Position numbers and translations under genes: made by a program. A DNA stretch of 64,000 bases from Treponema sp. UBA1747 (GTDB lineage: Bacteria; Spirochaetota; Spirochaetia; Treponematales; Treponemataceae): NCBI GenBank assembly GCA_002315375.1, contig DCHR01000018.1, positions 14,952-78,951 of the forward strand, read 5' to 3'. Shown piece by piece: positions 34,222-45,058 of the stretch (its first letter is position 1; each line of letters begins with the position of its first letter). A model generated the notes under the pieces. It saw only the letters and a program-made list of their open reading frames with translations, was not told the origin of the DNA and did no database searches.

Positions 34222-35586
34222 AGTTCCGCGGAAAGTATTTCCGTTGAGGCTTTCAAGCTTAACATTTACGAAAGACCCGATGAGTTTTTTATCTGCCTTG
34301 AAGGCAACCCGTTCATCCTGCTGGGTTTTTCCCAGAAGTTCATCAGCGCTGTCACGACTGATACTTTCACAGAGAACTTTTACTGTCTGACCGACACGTT
34401 TCTGCATCTGTTCCGTTGTAATCTTCAGCTGAAGGTCAATTACCCGCTGCAGTCTTTCTTTTTTTATTTCAACAGGAATCTGGTTTTCGTATGTTGCAGC
34501 CGGAGTTCCGTCTCTGAGATTGTAATAGTACATGAAAGCATTTTCATAATTAATGGTTTTCATGAGACTGAGAGTATCTTCTACATCTTCTTCTGTTTCG
34601 CCAGGGAAGCCCATCATAAGGTCTGTTGTAAGGGATACGTCGGGAATTGCTTTTTTTATCCGTTCAACAAGTGCAATATAATTTTCCCGGGTGTAACGGC
34701 GGTTCATTTCCTTAAGGACTTTTGTAGATCCGTGCTGTACCGGAAGATGAATGTGATGACAAAGAACTTCTTCTTCAGAAATAACTTTGATTACATCGTC
34801 TGACAAATCTTTTGGATGACTGGACATGAAACGAACCCATCCAATGGAAGACTTTGTTTCCCTGATTCTGTCTGCTATTTTTTTCAACAGAGATGCAAAA
34901 TTGTCTCCTTCGGAATTATAAGAATTTACGTTCTGTCCAAGGAGTGTTATTTCTTTTACTCCGTAGGTTGAAAGGACATCGATTTCCTTGAGGATTTCAT
35001 CAACTGGTCTGGAAAGTTCACGGCCGCGAACATATGGAACGATACAGTATGTACAGAAATTATTGCAGCCATGCATAATCGGAACGAAGGCAGTAAATGC
35101 ACCGGGTTCGTAGGAAAGGGGAGCAAACTGGTATTTTTCTGTGTCATCAGGCTGATCGGCAGAATCTCCGCCTTCTACGGCTTCAATGATTTCTCCGAAA
35201 TGTTTTTTTGCATAAGTCCCAACAACATAATCTATACATGGATAGTCTTTTTTCAGAGAATCAAGAAGACGTTCAGCCATACATCCTGTAACGATAAGGG
35301 TTAAAGGCTTTGGACCGTCTTTTACGTATTCTGCAGCTTTTTCAAGAGTTCTTGCTTTTGCTCCTTCGCGGCATTCCCTTACGGCTTTGAGTCCGCTGAA
35401 CCATCCTAATCTACCGAGAATTCTGTTTTCTGCAGTTTGTCTTACAGAACAGGTATTGATTATTACAATGTCAGCAATCTGAGGGTCATCTGCTTTAGTC
35501 CAGCCACGGGCAATAAAAATCTGTTCGATAGAGGCTGATTCAGCAATATTCATCTGACAGCCATAAGTTTCAAAAAAATATGTCAT
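34213..35586 (-). CDS. miaB: tRNA-2-methylthio-N6-isopentenyladenosine synthase
   Basis: Radical-SAM methylthiotransferase adding the ms2 group to i6A37 of tRNAs. Three parts are seen. The N-terminal UPF0004 domain has its cluster cysteines (YGCQMNIAESASIE, NTCSVRQ, VTGCMAE). The radical-SAM core has the motif CNNFCTYCIVPYVRGRE (near 172). The C-terminal TRAM domain begins near 395. The 457-residue length is typical. The YGCQMN and NTCSVRQ forms favour MiaB over MtaB or RimO. A 33-base gap separates it from the upstream leftward gene. Confidence 0.95.
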   Translation of the reverse strand: MTYFFETYGCQMNIAESASIEQIFIARGWTKADDPQIADIVIINTCSVRQTAENRILGRLGWFSGLKAVRECREGAKARTLEKAAEYVKDGPKPLTLIVTGCMAERLLDSLKKDYPCIDYVVGTYAKKHFGEIIEAVEGGDSADQPDDTEKYQFAPLSYEPGAFTAFVPIMHGCNNFCTYCIVPYVRGRELSRPVDEILKEIDVLSTYGVKEITLLGQNVNSYNSEGDNFASLLKKIADRIRETKSSIGWVRFMSSHPKDLSDDVIKVISEEEVLCHHIHLPVQHGSTKVLKEMNRRYTRENYIALVERIKKAIPDVSLTTDLMMGFPGETEEDVEDTLSLMKTINYENAFMYYYNLRDGTPAATYENQIPVEIKKERLQRVIDLQLKITTEQMQKRVGQTVKVLCESISRDSADELLGKTQQDERVAFKADKKLIGSFVNVKLESLNGNTFRGTLV

Positions 35587-35619
35587 GAGAAATTCCGTTT
35601 ATATAATTATGTATTTTTT

Positions 35620-37323
35620 TTACTTCTTGTCGATAGGTTCGAGTTCTGAAAGATAGAAGAGAACCTTGTTCAAATGATGGCGGGCAGCATGAAGTTCATC
35701 TCTGAAGCGGAGATTATCATGACCTCTGATGGATGAGAAATTTGAAAGGGTACTGTGAATCCCGTCGTCCTCTTCCTCATAGATTCCTTTGAATATGGTT
35801 TCCAGAATACGGATTGCATTGCAGATGTCAAAGGATGCGTGCATGAAATCTGATTCAATTTTATTTATAAGATTTTCAATTGTTGACTGGGCTTTGAAGG
35901 TTCGTGAAGAGGCATTGGCCATTTCTTCAAAGGTCAGACCGTAAGCTCCTTTGAATTCAAGGTTTTCAAGTGTATTGAGAACTGTATCGCAGGATTTATT
36001 CAGGTTATTCAGTGTGTCTGAATATTCTGTACGGTTGTCACTTTTAAGGAATATGCCTTCCATTACGAGCAGATTCAATATTTTAATGTCTTCAGGATAC
36101 TGTTCCTTTACATACCATGCCAGGAATCCGGCGGTCATTTCGCAGCTGAAAGGAAGTCCGCCCCAAAGATCCACCCATGGGCGGTTTGGCAGTTCAGGGA
36201 AGGAATTCAACTGGAAATCTTCTTTCAATCCTGTTTCCAGTCTGATTCGTTTTCGTTCTTTCAGGTATTCGGTCCAGCGGATTTCGATGATTTTTCTCCA
36301 CTGGGAACGGAATTTGGAAGACCAGTCTTCGCCGCCGCCAAAGGTTTTGGGTGTCCAGTCATATTCCTGCATGATTATTCTTCCCAAAGTTGCCACAGGA
36401 ACAACGGACAGGAAAAGTTTAATATTTGTAAAATGGGAAGTTGCAACGCTCATGAATTTCTTTACAGAATTTTCAATATCGCTGGTCATGTAATTGCCGG
36501 CAATTTCTTTTTTCTGCGAGAAAAGGAAAAGGGCTTCCAGAACTTCGTTTGGAACATAAACAGGTGTGTCAAATACAGAGGCAAATACTTCATAATCTGT
36601 GCGGGCATTCAGAAATGAACAGGTGTAAAAACCGTCCTTAATGTCGGTAAATTGTGAAATAAAGTGGATGTAGGGGAGATTTGAAAAAGCAGCAACCCAC
36701 TGAAGACTTTTTACAGCCTGATAGATGTTGGATTTAACTGAGCCCTGCATGTTTTTCAGAATGTCTTCCAGTTTTCTGAGAAGATCTGATTTTACATCGT
36801 TGGTTGGTTCTGTTTCATCAGGAAGATTATATGGATCGCAAACCTGATTTATGTGGTCTGAAAGCTGCGGTGTAACAAAGGAACTTAAAAAAACGTAAAA
36901 AGCGCCGGGATTTTCATCTACCAGGTAAATGTAAGGTTTGAAAAAATCAGCAGCACTTTTCAAAGCCGTAAGACGCTCGTAAAAAAGTGAATCCAGCTGT
37001 TCTGCAGAGGCGTTTACAATTCCAGGATGTTCCCGGTTCAGTTTCCTGGCCATATTCATGAGAACATCGTCGTTGTAAATCGTTATTTGCGGAGTTTTTG
37101 AGATGATAGAGCGGAACCAGATAATGAATCTGTAAATGAAAGATTCGTTTTTTAAGCGTATTGAAAGGCTTCCTGTGAAGGAATCAATCTGTGAATCACT
37201 GTTTACAAGTTCGATGTCTTTTTCACCTGATTGATTCAGCCTTGAAAGCATTGCGGTGCGTTCTTCGGAATTCATGCCGGCTACGAGTCTGTCAAATGTG
37301 CTTTTTTTCTGGCTTTCATCCAT
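35620..37323 (-). CDS. Spirochaete-type protein of unknown function (DUF5312-like)
   Basis: A 567-residue protein with no signal peptide and one weakly hydrophobic stretch near 65-80 (FIYRFIIWFRSII). It begins with a short helical segment (FDRLVAGMNSEERTAMLSRL) and is otherwise mostly helical and charged, ending with a coiled region (DELHAARHHLNKVLFYL). It matches my memory of a Treponema family labelled DUF5312, but I could not verify this. It lies upstream of miaB on the same strand and divergent from rny across 176 bases. No enzymatic motif is visible. Confidence 0.72.
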   Translation of the reverse strand: MDESQKKSTFDRLVAGMNSEERTAMLSRLNQSGEKDIELVNSDSQIDSFTGSLSIRLKNESFIYRFIIWFRSIISKTPQITIYNDDVLMNMARKLNREHPGIVNASAEQLDSLFYERLTALKSAADFFKPYIYLVDENPGAFYVFLSSFVTPQLSDHINQVCDPYNLPDETEPTNDVKSDLLRKLEDILKNMQGSVKSNIYQAVKSLQWVAAFSNLPYIHFISQFTDIKDGFYTCSFLNARTDYEVFASVFDTPVYVPNEVLEALFLFSQKKEIAGNYMTSDIENSVKKFMSVATSHFTNIKLFLSVVPVATLGRIIMQEYDWTPKTFGGGEDWSSKFRSQWRKIIEIRWTEYLKERKRIRLETGLKEDFQLNSFPELPNRPWVDLWGGLPFSCEMTAGFLAWYVKEQYPEDIKILNLLVMEGIFLKSDNRTEYSDTLNNLNKSCDTVLNTLENLEFKGAYGLTFEEMANASSRTFKAQSTIENLINKIESDFMHASFDICNAIRILETIFKGIYEEEDDGIHSTLSNFSSIRGHDNLRFRDELHAARHHLNKVLFYLSELEPIDKK

Positions 37324-37499
37324 GCTTTCTATAATAAATTATAAACGTTCACAATTCAAGAAAAACTGATTACTCTACAATAATATAGAGAAATTTGAGA
37401 ATTTTTAATGTTTAGGGTTGTAATATCGGTAGTCTTATAGTAAAATTAAGGTGAACATTTCTAAATGTTTTTAAAAAACGTTACTACATGGAGAAAAGT

Positions 37500-39032
37500 A
37501 TGCCTACATGGTTACCTTATGTTATTCTCCCTGTTGCAGGACTTGTTCTTGGATGGATTATTCGCTGGCTGTATGCCAGATTTCAATTAACTGCTTCAGA
37601 ACAGAAAGCCAAGCGCCTTACTCAGGATGCAATAAAAGAAGCTGAAGCACAGAAAAAAGAAATATTGCTTAATGCAAAAGATGAGCTCATTCGTGAACGA
37701 AACCAGCAGGAGCGGGAAAACAGAGAGCGTCGCGCAGAAGTGCAGCGCTACGAAGCACGAGTAAACAAAAAAGAAGAAATTCTTGACCAGCGTGCTGCAG
37801 ATTTCGACAAGAAAGACAAAGAAATTCTTTCAAAAGAAACAGAACTTTCTAAAAAAGCTGAAATAATTGCAAAGCAGGAAGAACAGTATCGTTCTGAACT
37901 GGAACGTATTTCAGGACTTTCCCAGCAGGAAGCAAAAGACCTCATTATCAAAAATCTTGAAAATGAAGCACGTCATGATGCTCAGGCTCTGATTAATAAA
38001 ATCGAGCAGGAAGCTCAGCTCACTGCAGAAAAGAAAGCAAAAGATGTCCTTATTACCACAATTCAGAGAATTGCACCTGAAACAACAAGTGATATCACTG
38101 TTGCTACAGTTTCTCTTCCAAGTGATGAGATGAAAGGTCGCATTATCGGACGTGAAGGACGTAACATTCGTACTCTGGAAACACTGACAGGTGTTGATAT
38201 TATTATTGACGATACACCTGAAGCAGTTGTTATTTCATGTTTTGACCCTGTTCGCAAGGAAATTGCAAAAGAATCTCTTGAACGCCTCATTTCAGACGGA
38301 CGTATTCATCCAACACGTATCGAAGAAATCGTTCAGAAAGTTACTCATGAAATTCAGAACAAGATTTATGAAGAAGGTGAAAAAGCTCTCTTTGATCTTG
38401 GAATTCACAATATGAGTACAGAAGGAGTTCGTGCTCTTGGACGCCTTTATTTCAGAACAAGCTATGGTCAGAATGTTCTGGTTCACTCAAAAGAAGTTGC
38501 AATGGCGGCTTCAATGATTGCTGCCGAGATCGGAGCAAACAGAGAACTGGCTAAACGTGCAGCTATTCTTCATGATATTGGTAAAGGTGCAGAAAACGAT
38601 TCTGACCAGAACCATGCAGAAGTTGGTGCTGAAATGGCACGTAAAATGGGTGAAGATTCTCGTGTTGTAAATGCAATTGCTGCTCATCATAACGATGTTG
38701 AAGCAAATACAATAGAAGCGATTATTGTTCAGATTGCAGATGCGATTTCAGCGGCCCGCCCTGGTGCGCGTCGTGAAACCATCGACAATTACGTTAAACG
38801 CCTTGAAAACCTTGAAGCCATTGCTGAAAAGTTCCCTGGTGTTCAGAAAGCGTACGCCATTCAGGCAGGTCGAGAGCTGCGTATTCTGGTTGATAATGAA
38901 AAAGTTCCGGACAGCGATGTTAAGGAACTTGCAAGAAATATTGCAAAACAGATTGAAACTGATTTGCAGTATCCTGGCCGAATCAGACTTACTATGATCC
39001 GTGAGACACGAATTGTAGAATACGCAAGATAA
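37500..39032 (+). CDS. rny: Ribonuclease Y
   Basis: Membrane-anchored endoribonuclease initiating mRNA decay. The N-terminal anchor (WLPYVILPVAGLVLGWIIRWLY) is followed by a long coiled coil (about 25-185), a KH domain (GRIIGREGRNIRTLETLTGVDIIIDDTP, in parts, near 205-235) and an HD domain with ILHDIGKG (near 360). The C-terminal IRLTMIRETRIVEYAR is diagnostic. I choose ATG 37500 because GGAG lies six bases upstream; an in-frame ATG at 37488 has no ribosome site. About 510 residues, the normal length. A terminator follows. Confidence 0.95.
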   Translation: MPTWLPYVILPVAGLVLGWIIRWLYARFQLTASEQKAKRLTQDAIKEAEAQKKEILLNAKDELIRERNQQERENRERRAEVQRYEARVNKKEEILDQRAADFDKKDKEILSKETELSKKAEIIAKQEEQYRSELERISGLSQQEAKDLIIKNLENEARHDAQALINKIEQEAQLTAEKKAKDVLITTIQRIAPETTSDITVATVSLPSDEMKGRIIGREGRNIRTLETLTGVDIIIDDTPEAVVISCFDPVRKEIAKESLERLISDGRIHPTRIEEIVQKVTHEIQNKIYEEGEKALFDLGIHNMSTEGVRALGRLYFRTSYGQNVLVHSKEVAMAASMIAAEIGANRELAKRAAILHDIGKGAENDSDQNHAEVGAEMARKMGEDSRVVNAIAAHHNDVEANTIEAIIVQIADAISAARPGARRETIDNYVKRLENLEAIAEKFPGVQKAYAIQAGRELRILVDNEKVPDSDVKELARNIAKQIETDLQYPGRIRLTMIRETRIVEYAR

Positions 39033-39036
39033 ACGT

Positions 39037-39066
39037 AAAAGCTCTCACGGTTGTGGGGGCTTTTTT
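39037..39066 (+). terminator. Terminator after rny
   Basis: AAAAGC(T)C(T)CAC pairs with GTGGGGGCTTTT around a GGTT loop (two G-T wobbles), then six T. Confidence 0.82.
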
Positions 39067-39091
39067 AATTTTATAGATAAGGAAAATAAAA

Positions 39092-39577
39092 ATGAACGAA
39101 ATACTTGAATTATTACAGCAGAACGCAAGACTTTCAGTTGAAGATATTTCTGCTATGACAAAAAAAACTGAAGCTGAAGTAAAGCAGATAATTAAAGAAC
39201 TTGAAGCAACCGGGACTATTCTTAAATATGTTACTGTTGTTAATCCTGAAAAGATGGAAAAAGCACCAAAAGTTTGTGCTGAGATTGAACTTCAGGTTAC
39301 ACCGGAGCGCGAAAGAGGTTTTGATGCTGTTGTAGACCGTATTTACCGTTTCCCACAGGTTCGTTCCCTTTATCTGATGAGTGGGGCAAATTATGACCTG
39401 AAAGTTGTTATTGAAGGAGAGAACTTCCAGAGCATCTGTGATTTCGTGGCGCGTAAACTGGCGACTTTGCAGGGAGTGCGGGGAACTGCAACTCACTTTA
39501 TTATGAAAACTTATAAAGAAAACGATATTGTTTATATAGAAGAAGATAAAGATCGCCGTGAAGGTGCAATGGCTTAG
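39092..39577 (+). CDS. Lrp/AsnC family transcriptional regulator
   Basis: A 161-residue feast/famine regulator. The N-terminal HTH (EILELLQQNARLSVEDISAMTKKTEAEVKQIIKELE) is followed by an AsnC/RAM ligand-binding domain (about 65-145; VRSLYLMSGANYDLKVVIEG). It probably senses an amino acid and controls the aminotransferase 21 bases downstream, since Lrp-aminotransferase pairs of this kind are common in Gram-positives and spirochaetes. Ribosome site AAGGA. Confidence 0.9.
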   Translation: MNEILELLQQNARLSVEDISAMTKKTEAEVKQIIKELEATGTILKYVTVVNPEKMEKAPKVCAEIELQVTPERERGFDAVVDRIYRFPQVRSLYLMSGANYDLKVVIEGENFQSICDFVARKLATLQGVRGTATHFIMKTYKENDIVYIEEDKDRREGAMA

Positions 39578-39598
39578 TTCTTCTGACAGGAATGAAAA

Positions 39599-40768
39599 AT
39601 GAACACAAGAGAAGATAGATTAAGTAAATCCATGATGAATATTCCGCCAAGCGGAATCCGTAAATTTTTTGAAATGCTTATCGGACATGATGATGTAATC
39701 AGTTTGTCTGTAGGTGAACCTGATTTTCCGACTCCATGGTGTATGCGCGAAGAAGCTTTTTATCACATTGAAAAGGGGCATACTTCCTATACTTCCAACT
39801 GGGGATTGATTGAACTTCGTGAAGAAATCTCGAAATATATGGCCTCTTATAATATGTCATATCATCCTCAGAACGAAATCCTTATTACAGTTGGAGCTTC
39901 AGAAGGTGTAGATGCCGTTCTTCGTGCTATTTTGAATGAAGGGGATGAAATCATTGTTTCACAGCCTTGTTATGTAAACTATGTTCCTCTTGCTGAACTT
40001 TGCCATGCTAAAGTAATTCCGCTGGATACAGGTTCAACAAACTTCTATCCGACAGCAGAACAGATTGAAAAGCTTTGTACACCAAAAACAAAGGCTGTAA
40101 TGATTTGTTCACCAAATAATCCTACCGGAACAATGATTCCTGCAGATGAACTTGCAAAGATTGCCGAAGTTGTAAAGAAACATCAGCTCTGGTGTATAAG
40201 TGATGAAATTTACTGCGAACTGGCTTATGACGGGGAAAAGCATGTTTCAATCGGAAGCATGCCAGGAATGAAAGATTATACAATCATTCTTAATGGTTTT
40301 TCCAAATCTTTTGCTATGACAGGATGGCGTATCGGTTATATTGCAGCACCAAGTGAACTTCTGGCTCAGATTGTTAAACTTCACGGTTATAATACTATTT
40401 GTGCTCCGATTTTCAGTCAGTATGCTGCAACAGAAGGTCTGAGAAATGGTTGGGAAGAAGTCGAAAAGATGCGTCTGAGTTATCAGCAGAGACGTAATCT
40501 GATGGTAAAAGCATTCAACGAAATGGGACTTCCTGTTCCTGAACCAAAGGGTGCTTTCTACATGTTCCCTGATATTACTTCTACAGGACTTTCCAGTGAA
40601 GAATTTGCCACACAGCTGTTTCAGAAATATAATGTAGCTGTAGTACCTGGAAGTGTTTTCGGTGCAGGTGGAGAAGGTCATATCCGCTGTTGTTATGCAA
40701 CTTCGGTAGAGAAAATTAAAATCGCTCTCGAACGGATTGAACAGTTCGTTCAGGAATTAAAGAAATAA
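39599..40768 (+). CDS. Class I/II pyridoxal-phosphate aminotransferase
   Basis: A 389-residue aspartate-aminotransferase-superfamily enzyme. ISLSVGEPDFPTPW, the HTSYTSNWG substrate loop, CSPNNPTGTMIP, SDEIYCELAYDG, the PLP lysine in LNGFSKSFAMTGWRIGY (near 232) and the C-terminal arginine region (GHIRCCYATS) are all intact. Amino donor and acceptor are not determined. It sits between the Lrp regulator and the TPR gene, all rightward with gaps of 21 and 12 bases. Confidence 0.93.
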   Translation: MNTREDRLSKSMMNIPPSGIRKFFEMLIGHDDVISLSVGEPDFPTPWCMREEAFYHIEKGHTSYTSNWGLIELREEISKYMASYNMSYHPQNEILITVGASEGVDAVLRAILNEGDEIIVSQPCYVNYVPLAELCHAKVIPLDTGSTNFYPTAEQIEKLCTPKTKAVMICSPNNPTGTMIPADELAKIAEVVKKHQLWCISDEIYCELAYDGEKHVSIGSMPGMKDYTIILNGFSKSFAMTGWRIGYIAAPSELLAQIVKLHGYNTICAPIFSQYAATEGLRNGWEEVEKMRLSYQQRRNLMVKAFNEMGLPVPEPKGAFYMFPDITSTGLSSEEFATQLFQKYNVAVVPGSVFGAGGEGHIRCCYATSVEKIKIALERIEQFVQELKK

Positions 40769-40780
40769 AGGATTTAATTT

Positions 40781-42148
40781 ATGGATTCAATGCTGGTTCC
40801 AATATTGCTGACAATTATTTCGGTTTCTATTTTTATCATTGTCATAATGATGGTGAGATCTGTTAAGACAAAGAAAAAAGAAGTCGCTTCAGGTGAACGG
40901 CAGAATAAAAAAACAAGAAACAGTATTGTAAAGGAAGCCGAGAAAAAACTGGCTCATGATCCGCACAATGTTCCGGCTTTAACAATGCTGGGAGAACTTT
41001 ATTTTACAGAAAAGAACTGGGAAAAGACCTGGACTATCTACAAAACTTTGTATGATATTGCAGCTGCCCATGTTGAAGTAAATATGACTCAGGCAGCTCT
41101 CCGCATGGGGATTGCCGCATTCCAGCTTGAAAAATATAATGATGCAATTATTTCTCTTTCTACCGTTCTTAAAAAGATACCTGACAGTTTTGATGCTGCC
41201 TGTTACCTTGGCCAGGCCTTCTATAAAACAAATTCTTATGATAAAGCAATTTTCTGTCTGAAACGGGCAAAAGAAATTAATCCTCAGAGTTCTGCAGTTT
41301 ATGAACCAATGGGCTTTTCGTATTTCAAAGCAAATAAATACAGAGAATCGCTTCCTTATCTGAAAAAGGTTCTGGATGTTCAGCCTGATAATAAGGAAGT
41401 AATGTTCAGTATTGCAGTGGCAATGACAGAAACAGGAATGGGTGAAAAAGCAATAAAGATTTTTATGCATCTTCGCCCTGATCCATTGTTTGGTCCACGT
41501 TCATGTATTGAAGCCGGACGTCTTCATGAAAAGGCAAAGAATCTGGAATTTGCAATTCAGGATTATGAAATCGGTATGAAGCTGATTAATGTTCCTGAAA
41601 AAGAAATGCTGCAGATAAAATACCGTTGTGCCAACTGTTATATTCAGCAGAAAAACATCGCAAAGGGTCTTACAATTCTGAAACAGATTCAGGCACTTCA
41701 CCCGGGATACAAAGATGTAGATGCACTTGTAGCTCGTTATACAGAATTAAATCAGAACTCAAATCTTCAGACATATCTCCTTTCGGGAACAAGTGATTTT
41801 GTTGCTCTGTGCCGTAAATTCATTACAGTTTATTATCCGAATCAGGTTGTAAAGGTTGAAGATGTTTCAGTTCTTTCTGAAAGCGTAGAAGTTTTGTGTA
41901 CTGTTGCTACAGTAAAAATGGAAACTCGTGAACTGTTCCGTTTTTACAGAACAGTTTCGGTTGTAGGTGATTTGAATGTTCGTGAATTCCATTCAAAGAT
42001 TCGCGATATAAAATGCGACCGTGGTTTCTGTGTATCTATGGGGAAATTTTCTGAAAGTGCCCATAAGTTTATTGATGGCCGCCCCATCGATTTTATTGAA
42101 AAAGACCAGTTGATAAAAATATTAAAGAAAATAAACATGTTTGCATAA
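40781..42148 (+). CDS. Membrane-anchored TPR protein
   Basis: A 455-residue protein. One N-terminal membrane span (VPILLTIISVSIFIIVIMMV, residues 5-24) is followed by a basic stretch and about six tetratricopeptide repeats (about 55-310; e.g. AACYLGQAFYKTNSYDKAIFCL). A C-terminal 130-residue domain follows (FVALCRKFITVYYPNQVVKVEDV...). The C-terminal domain resembles a restriction-endonuclease-like fold only weakly and I do not assign it. Likely a cytoplasmic-face or periplasmic scaffold. Terminated by a bidirectional hairpin shared with leuS. Confidence 0.83.
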   Translation: MDSMLVPILLTIISVSIFIIVIMMVRSVKTKKKEVASGERQNKKTRNSIVKEAEKKLAHDPHNVPALTMLGELYFTEKNWEKTWTIYKTLYDIAAAHVEVNMTQAALRMGIAAFQLEKYNDAIISLSTVLKKIPDSFDAACYLGQAFYKTNSYDKAIFCLKRAKEINPQSSAVYEPMGFSYFKANKYRESLPYLKKVLDVQPDNKEVMFSIAVAMTETGMGEKAIKIFMHLRPDPLFGPRSCIEAGRLHEKAKNLEFAIQDYEIGMKLINVPEKEMLQIKYRCANCYIQQKNIAKGLTILKQIQALHPGYKDVDALVARYTELNQNSNLQTYLLSGTSDFVALCRKFITVYYPNQVVKVEDVSVLSESVEVLCTVATVKMETRELFRFYRTVSVVGDLNVREFHSKIRDIKCDRGFCVSMGKFSESAHKFIDGRPIDFIEKDQLIKILKKINMFA

Positions 42149-42149
42149 C

Positions 42150-42186
42150 AAAAAAAGGTTCCTTCAATTGAAGGAACCTTTTTTTT
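42150..42186. terminator. Bidirectional terminator between the TPR gene and leuS
   Basis: A perfect palindrome AAGGTTCCTT, CAATTG, AAGGAACCTT is flanked by an A run on the left and a T run on the right, so it works in both directions for the convergent genes. Confidence 0.93.
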
Positions 42187-42202
42187 GTATACTTAAAAAA
42201 TA

Positions 42203-44749
42203 CTATTTAATTACGATATTAACAATCTTATCTTTGATAGCAATTACTTTTACAACTTCGTGTCCGTCTGTGAATTTCTTTACGTTTGGACGGTCCAGAG
42301 CAGTTGCTTTAAGAACATCTTCTGCAGTTCCAGGCTCAGTTTCAAAGTTGTCGCGAACTTTTCCGTTTACCTGAACGATAATTTTTTTCTTGTCGTCTTT
42401 TGCAAAGTCATCAGAGATTTCAGGCCATTTTTCGTAGCTGACAGTTTTTGTGTTGCCCAGTTTTTCCCACAGTTCTTCGCCAAGATGTGGAGCATAAACA
42501 GAAATCATCTTTACAAAGTCTGACCACATTGTTTTTGGCAGGCTTTCCATTTTTGATGCTTCGTTGATGAAGATCATCATCTGAGAAATGGCTGTGTTGA
42601 AGTTCAGGGTGTCTGTATCTGAAGTTACCTTTTTAACGGTCTGAGCAAAGGTTTTGCGCAGGGCTACAAGTTTTGCATCTTCAAGTTTTCCTGTAATGTC
42701 GATATCGGTCATTGGTTTTTCACCAACTGCCCAGACTTTTTCCAGGAAGCGGTTGATACCGATGATACCCTGTGTGTTCCATGGCTTGCTCATTGTAAGA
42801 GGTCCCATGAACATTTCGTACATGCGGACAGAGTCAGCACCGTACTGATTGATCATGTCATCAGGGTTGATAACGTTCTTCAGGGATTTACTCATCTTTG
42901 CGATAATCTGTTCAACTTCTTCGCCTGTTGCAGTTTCAACAAATTTTCCGTCTTTTTCTGTTACTTCGTCTGTTGGTACCAGAGTCTTGTTTTTTCTCTG
43001 GAATGCAAATGAAGTAATGAGTCCCTGGTTGATAAGGCGCTGGAAAGGTTCTTTTGTTGTAACAACTCCGCAATCGTAAAGTACTTTGTGCCAGAAACGT
43101 GAGTAGAGCAGGTGAAGAACAGCATGTTCAGCACCGCCAACGTAAAGGTCTACAGGCATCCAGTATTTTTCTGCTTTTTCAGAACAGAAAGCCTCATTGT
43201 TTTTTGGATCCAGGTAGCGCAGGTAGTACCAGCAGCTTCCGCCCCACTGAGGCATTGTGTTTGTTTCGCGTTTTGCTTTTCCGCCACACTGAGGACATGT
43301 GCAGTTTACCCAGGAATCGATTGCAGCCAGTGGAGATTCACCTGTTCCAGTTGGCTGGTATGATTTTACGTTAGGGAGTTCAACAGGCAGCTGGTCTTCA
43401 GGAACTGCAACTGTTCCACATTTTTCACAGTGTACGAGAGGAATAGGTTCTCCCCAGTAACGCTGGCGGCTGAAAATCCAGTCGCGGAGTTTATAGTTTA
43501 CTGTTGCTTTTCCGATTTTCTTTTCTTCAAGGAATTCAATCATCTTTGCAATAGCATCTTTTTTGTTCATGTTGTCCAGGAATGCTGAGTTTACGTGGAT
43601 TCCGTCCTGTGTCCAGGCCTGAGTCTGAACATCAACTTCTGATTTCAGAACTTCGACAATCGGAAGATTGAATTTTTTTGCAAATTCCCAGTCACGGTCA
43701 TCGTGTGCAGGAACTGCCATAATTGCACCTGTACCGTAAGAAATGAGAACGTAGTCTGCAATCCAGATAGGAATGAGTTTTCCGTTTACAGGGTTGATAG
43801 CATATGTTCCTGAGAAAACACCTGTTTTATCTTTGTTCAGGTCAGTTCTCTGAAGATCAGATTTTTTAGCTGCTGCATCAAGATAGGCGGCAACAGCCTC
43901 TTTCTGCTCTGCAGTTGTAATCTTGCTTACCAGAGGATGTTCAGGAGCAACAACCATGTATGTGGCTCCAAAGAGAGTATCACAGCGGGTTGTGTAAACA
44001 GTCAGCTTGTCACCGGTTCCTTTTCCGTCTGTTCCGGCAATTTCGAAGTCAACTTCGGCACCGAAAGATTTACCAATCCAGTTTTTCTGCATAAGTTTTA
44101 CGCTTTCAGGCCAGTCCAGAGTGTCCAGGTCTTCAAGAAGGCGTTCTGCGTATTCTGTGATTTTCAGAATCCACTGGCGGATTGTTTTGTGTGTAACGAT
44201 TGCACCACAGCGTTCACATTTGCCTTCTTTAACTTCTTCGTTTGCAAGACCTGTAAGACATGAAGGACACCAGTTGATTGGTGTTTCTGCTTCATAAGCC
44301 AGTCCTTTTTTGTAGAGCTGGAGGAAAATCCACTGAGTCCATTTGTAATATTCCGGTTCACAGGTAGAAATGCAGCGGTCCCAGTCATAACTGAAACCAA
44401 GAGCCTTAATCTGGCGTGTGAAGTTTTCGATGTTCTGGTTTGTTGTAATGCTTGGGTGAGTTCCTGTTTTGATTGCATAGTTTTCTGCAGGAAGACCGAA
44501 AGCATCGTATCCCATAGGGTGGAGTACATTGAAGCCTTTCATGCGCAGGTAGCGGCAGTAAATATCTGTAGCTGTGTATCCTTCAGGGTGACCTACGTGA
44601 AGTCCGGCTCCAGAAGGGTAAGGGAACATATCAAGAATGTAGCGGCGTTTTTCAGCCGGAATAGATTCATCTTCTGTTACGCGGAAAGTTTTGTTGTCCG
44701 CCCAGTATTTCTGCCATTTTGGTTCAATGTTTTTAAAATCGTAAGACAT
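42203..44749 (-). CDS. leuS: Leucyl-tRNA synthetase
   Basis: Charges tRNA-Leu. Class I synthetase with the HIGH-type motif in [16 protein letters not shown] (residues about 42-57), a CP1 editing domain (about 225-420; [22 protein letters not shown]), the zinc-type segments [10 protein letters not shown] and [10 protein letters not shown], and KMSKS in [17 protein letters not shown] (near 627). The C-terminal anticodon-binding and tail domains are complete at 848 residues. Bacterial-type LeuRS. GGAG lies eight bases before the start. It is divergent from the kinase operon. Confidence 0.97.
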   Translation of the reverse strand: MSYDFKNIEPKWQKYWADNKTFRVTEDESIPAEKRRYILDMFPYPSGAGLHVGHPEGYTATDIYCRYLRMKGFNVLHPMGYDAFGLPAENYAIKTGTHPSITTNQNIENFTRQIKALGFSYDWDRCISTCEPEYYKWTQWIFLQLYKKGLAYEAETPINWCPSCLTGLANEEVKEGKCERCGAIVTHKTIRQWILKITEYAERLLEDLDTLDWPESVKLMQKNWIGKSFGAEVDFEIAGTDGKGTGDKLTVYTTRCDTLFGATYMVVAPEHPLVSKITTAEQKEAVAAYLDAAAKKSDLQRTDLNKDKTGVFSGTYAINPVNGKLIPIWIADYVLISYGTGAIMAVPAHDDRDWEFAKKFNLPIVEVLKSEVDVQTQAWTQDGIHVNSAFLDNMNKKDAIAKMIEFLEEKKIGKATVNYKLRDWIFSRQRYWGEPIPLVHCEKCGTVAVPEDQLPVELPNVKSYQPTGTGESPLAAIDSWVNCTCPQCGGKAKRETNTMPQWGGSCWYYLRYLDPKNNEAFCSEKAEKYWMPVDLYVGGAEHAVLHLLYSRFWHKVLYDCGVVTTKEPFQRLINQGLITSFAFQRKNKTLVPTDEVTEKDGKFVETATGEEVEQIIAKMSKSLKNVINPDDMINQYGADSVRMYEMFMGPLTMSKPWNTQGIIGINRFLEKVWAVGEKPMTDIDITGKLEDAKLVALRKTFAQTVKKVTSDTDTLNFNTAISQMMIFINEASKMESLPKTMWSDFVKMISVYAPHLGEELWEKLGNTKTVSYEKWPEISDDFAKDDKKKIIVQVNGKVRDNFETEPGTAEDVLKATALDRPNVKKFTDGHEVVKVIAIKDKIVNIVIK

Positions 44750-45058
44750 AATAAAAACTCCAGTTTTGAGTTAAATAGTAAAAAGGCCCATAGTTTTGAC
44801 CTGTAGGTAAATAAGTATACTGTTTTTGATGGTTTTCTACAATTAAAGGAGATATTTTTACTTAGTAATAAATACGTTTGATTTATATATATGTTTTAAT
44901 TGGAGATTTTAGGAATTTATTGCGAAGTAGTATTACTGGTTGTAAAATGGAAATGCTGTTATTTTATTTATATGACCGCTTTGATTATCTTTGAGAATCG
45001 ATTCTTCATTGGATAGTATCAGGTTTTATTATAAAATCGGTAGAAAGAAGGAAAATTT
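44750..45058. other. 309-base divergent intergenic region
   Basis: No gene is seen. It holds the leftward leuS promoter (44814-44842) and a possible weak rightward promoter for the operon at 45059 (TTGGAT at 45009, TATAAA at 45030, short 15-base spacer). I looked for a T-box-like leader before leuS and found no anti-terminator/terminator pair. Confidence 0.7.
44814..44842 (-). promoter_or_regulatory. Sigma70-type promoter of leuS
   Basis: Leftward TTGTAG (44842-44837), 17-base spacer, TATACT (44819-44814), about 65 bases before the start. Confidence 0.55.

Noticed and set aside
44750..44860. Possible T-box leader before leuS
   Set aside because: No specifier loop, T-box sequence or terminator/anti-terminator pair could be found.
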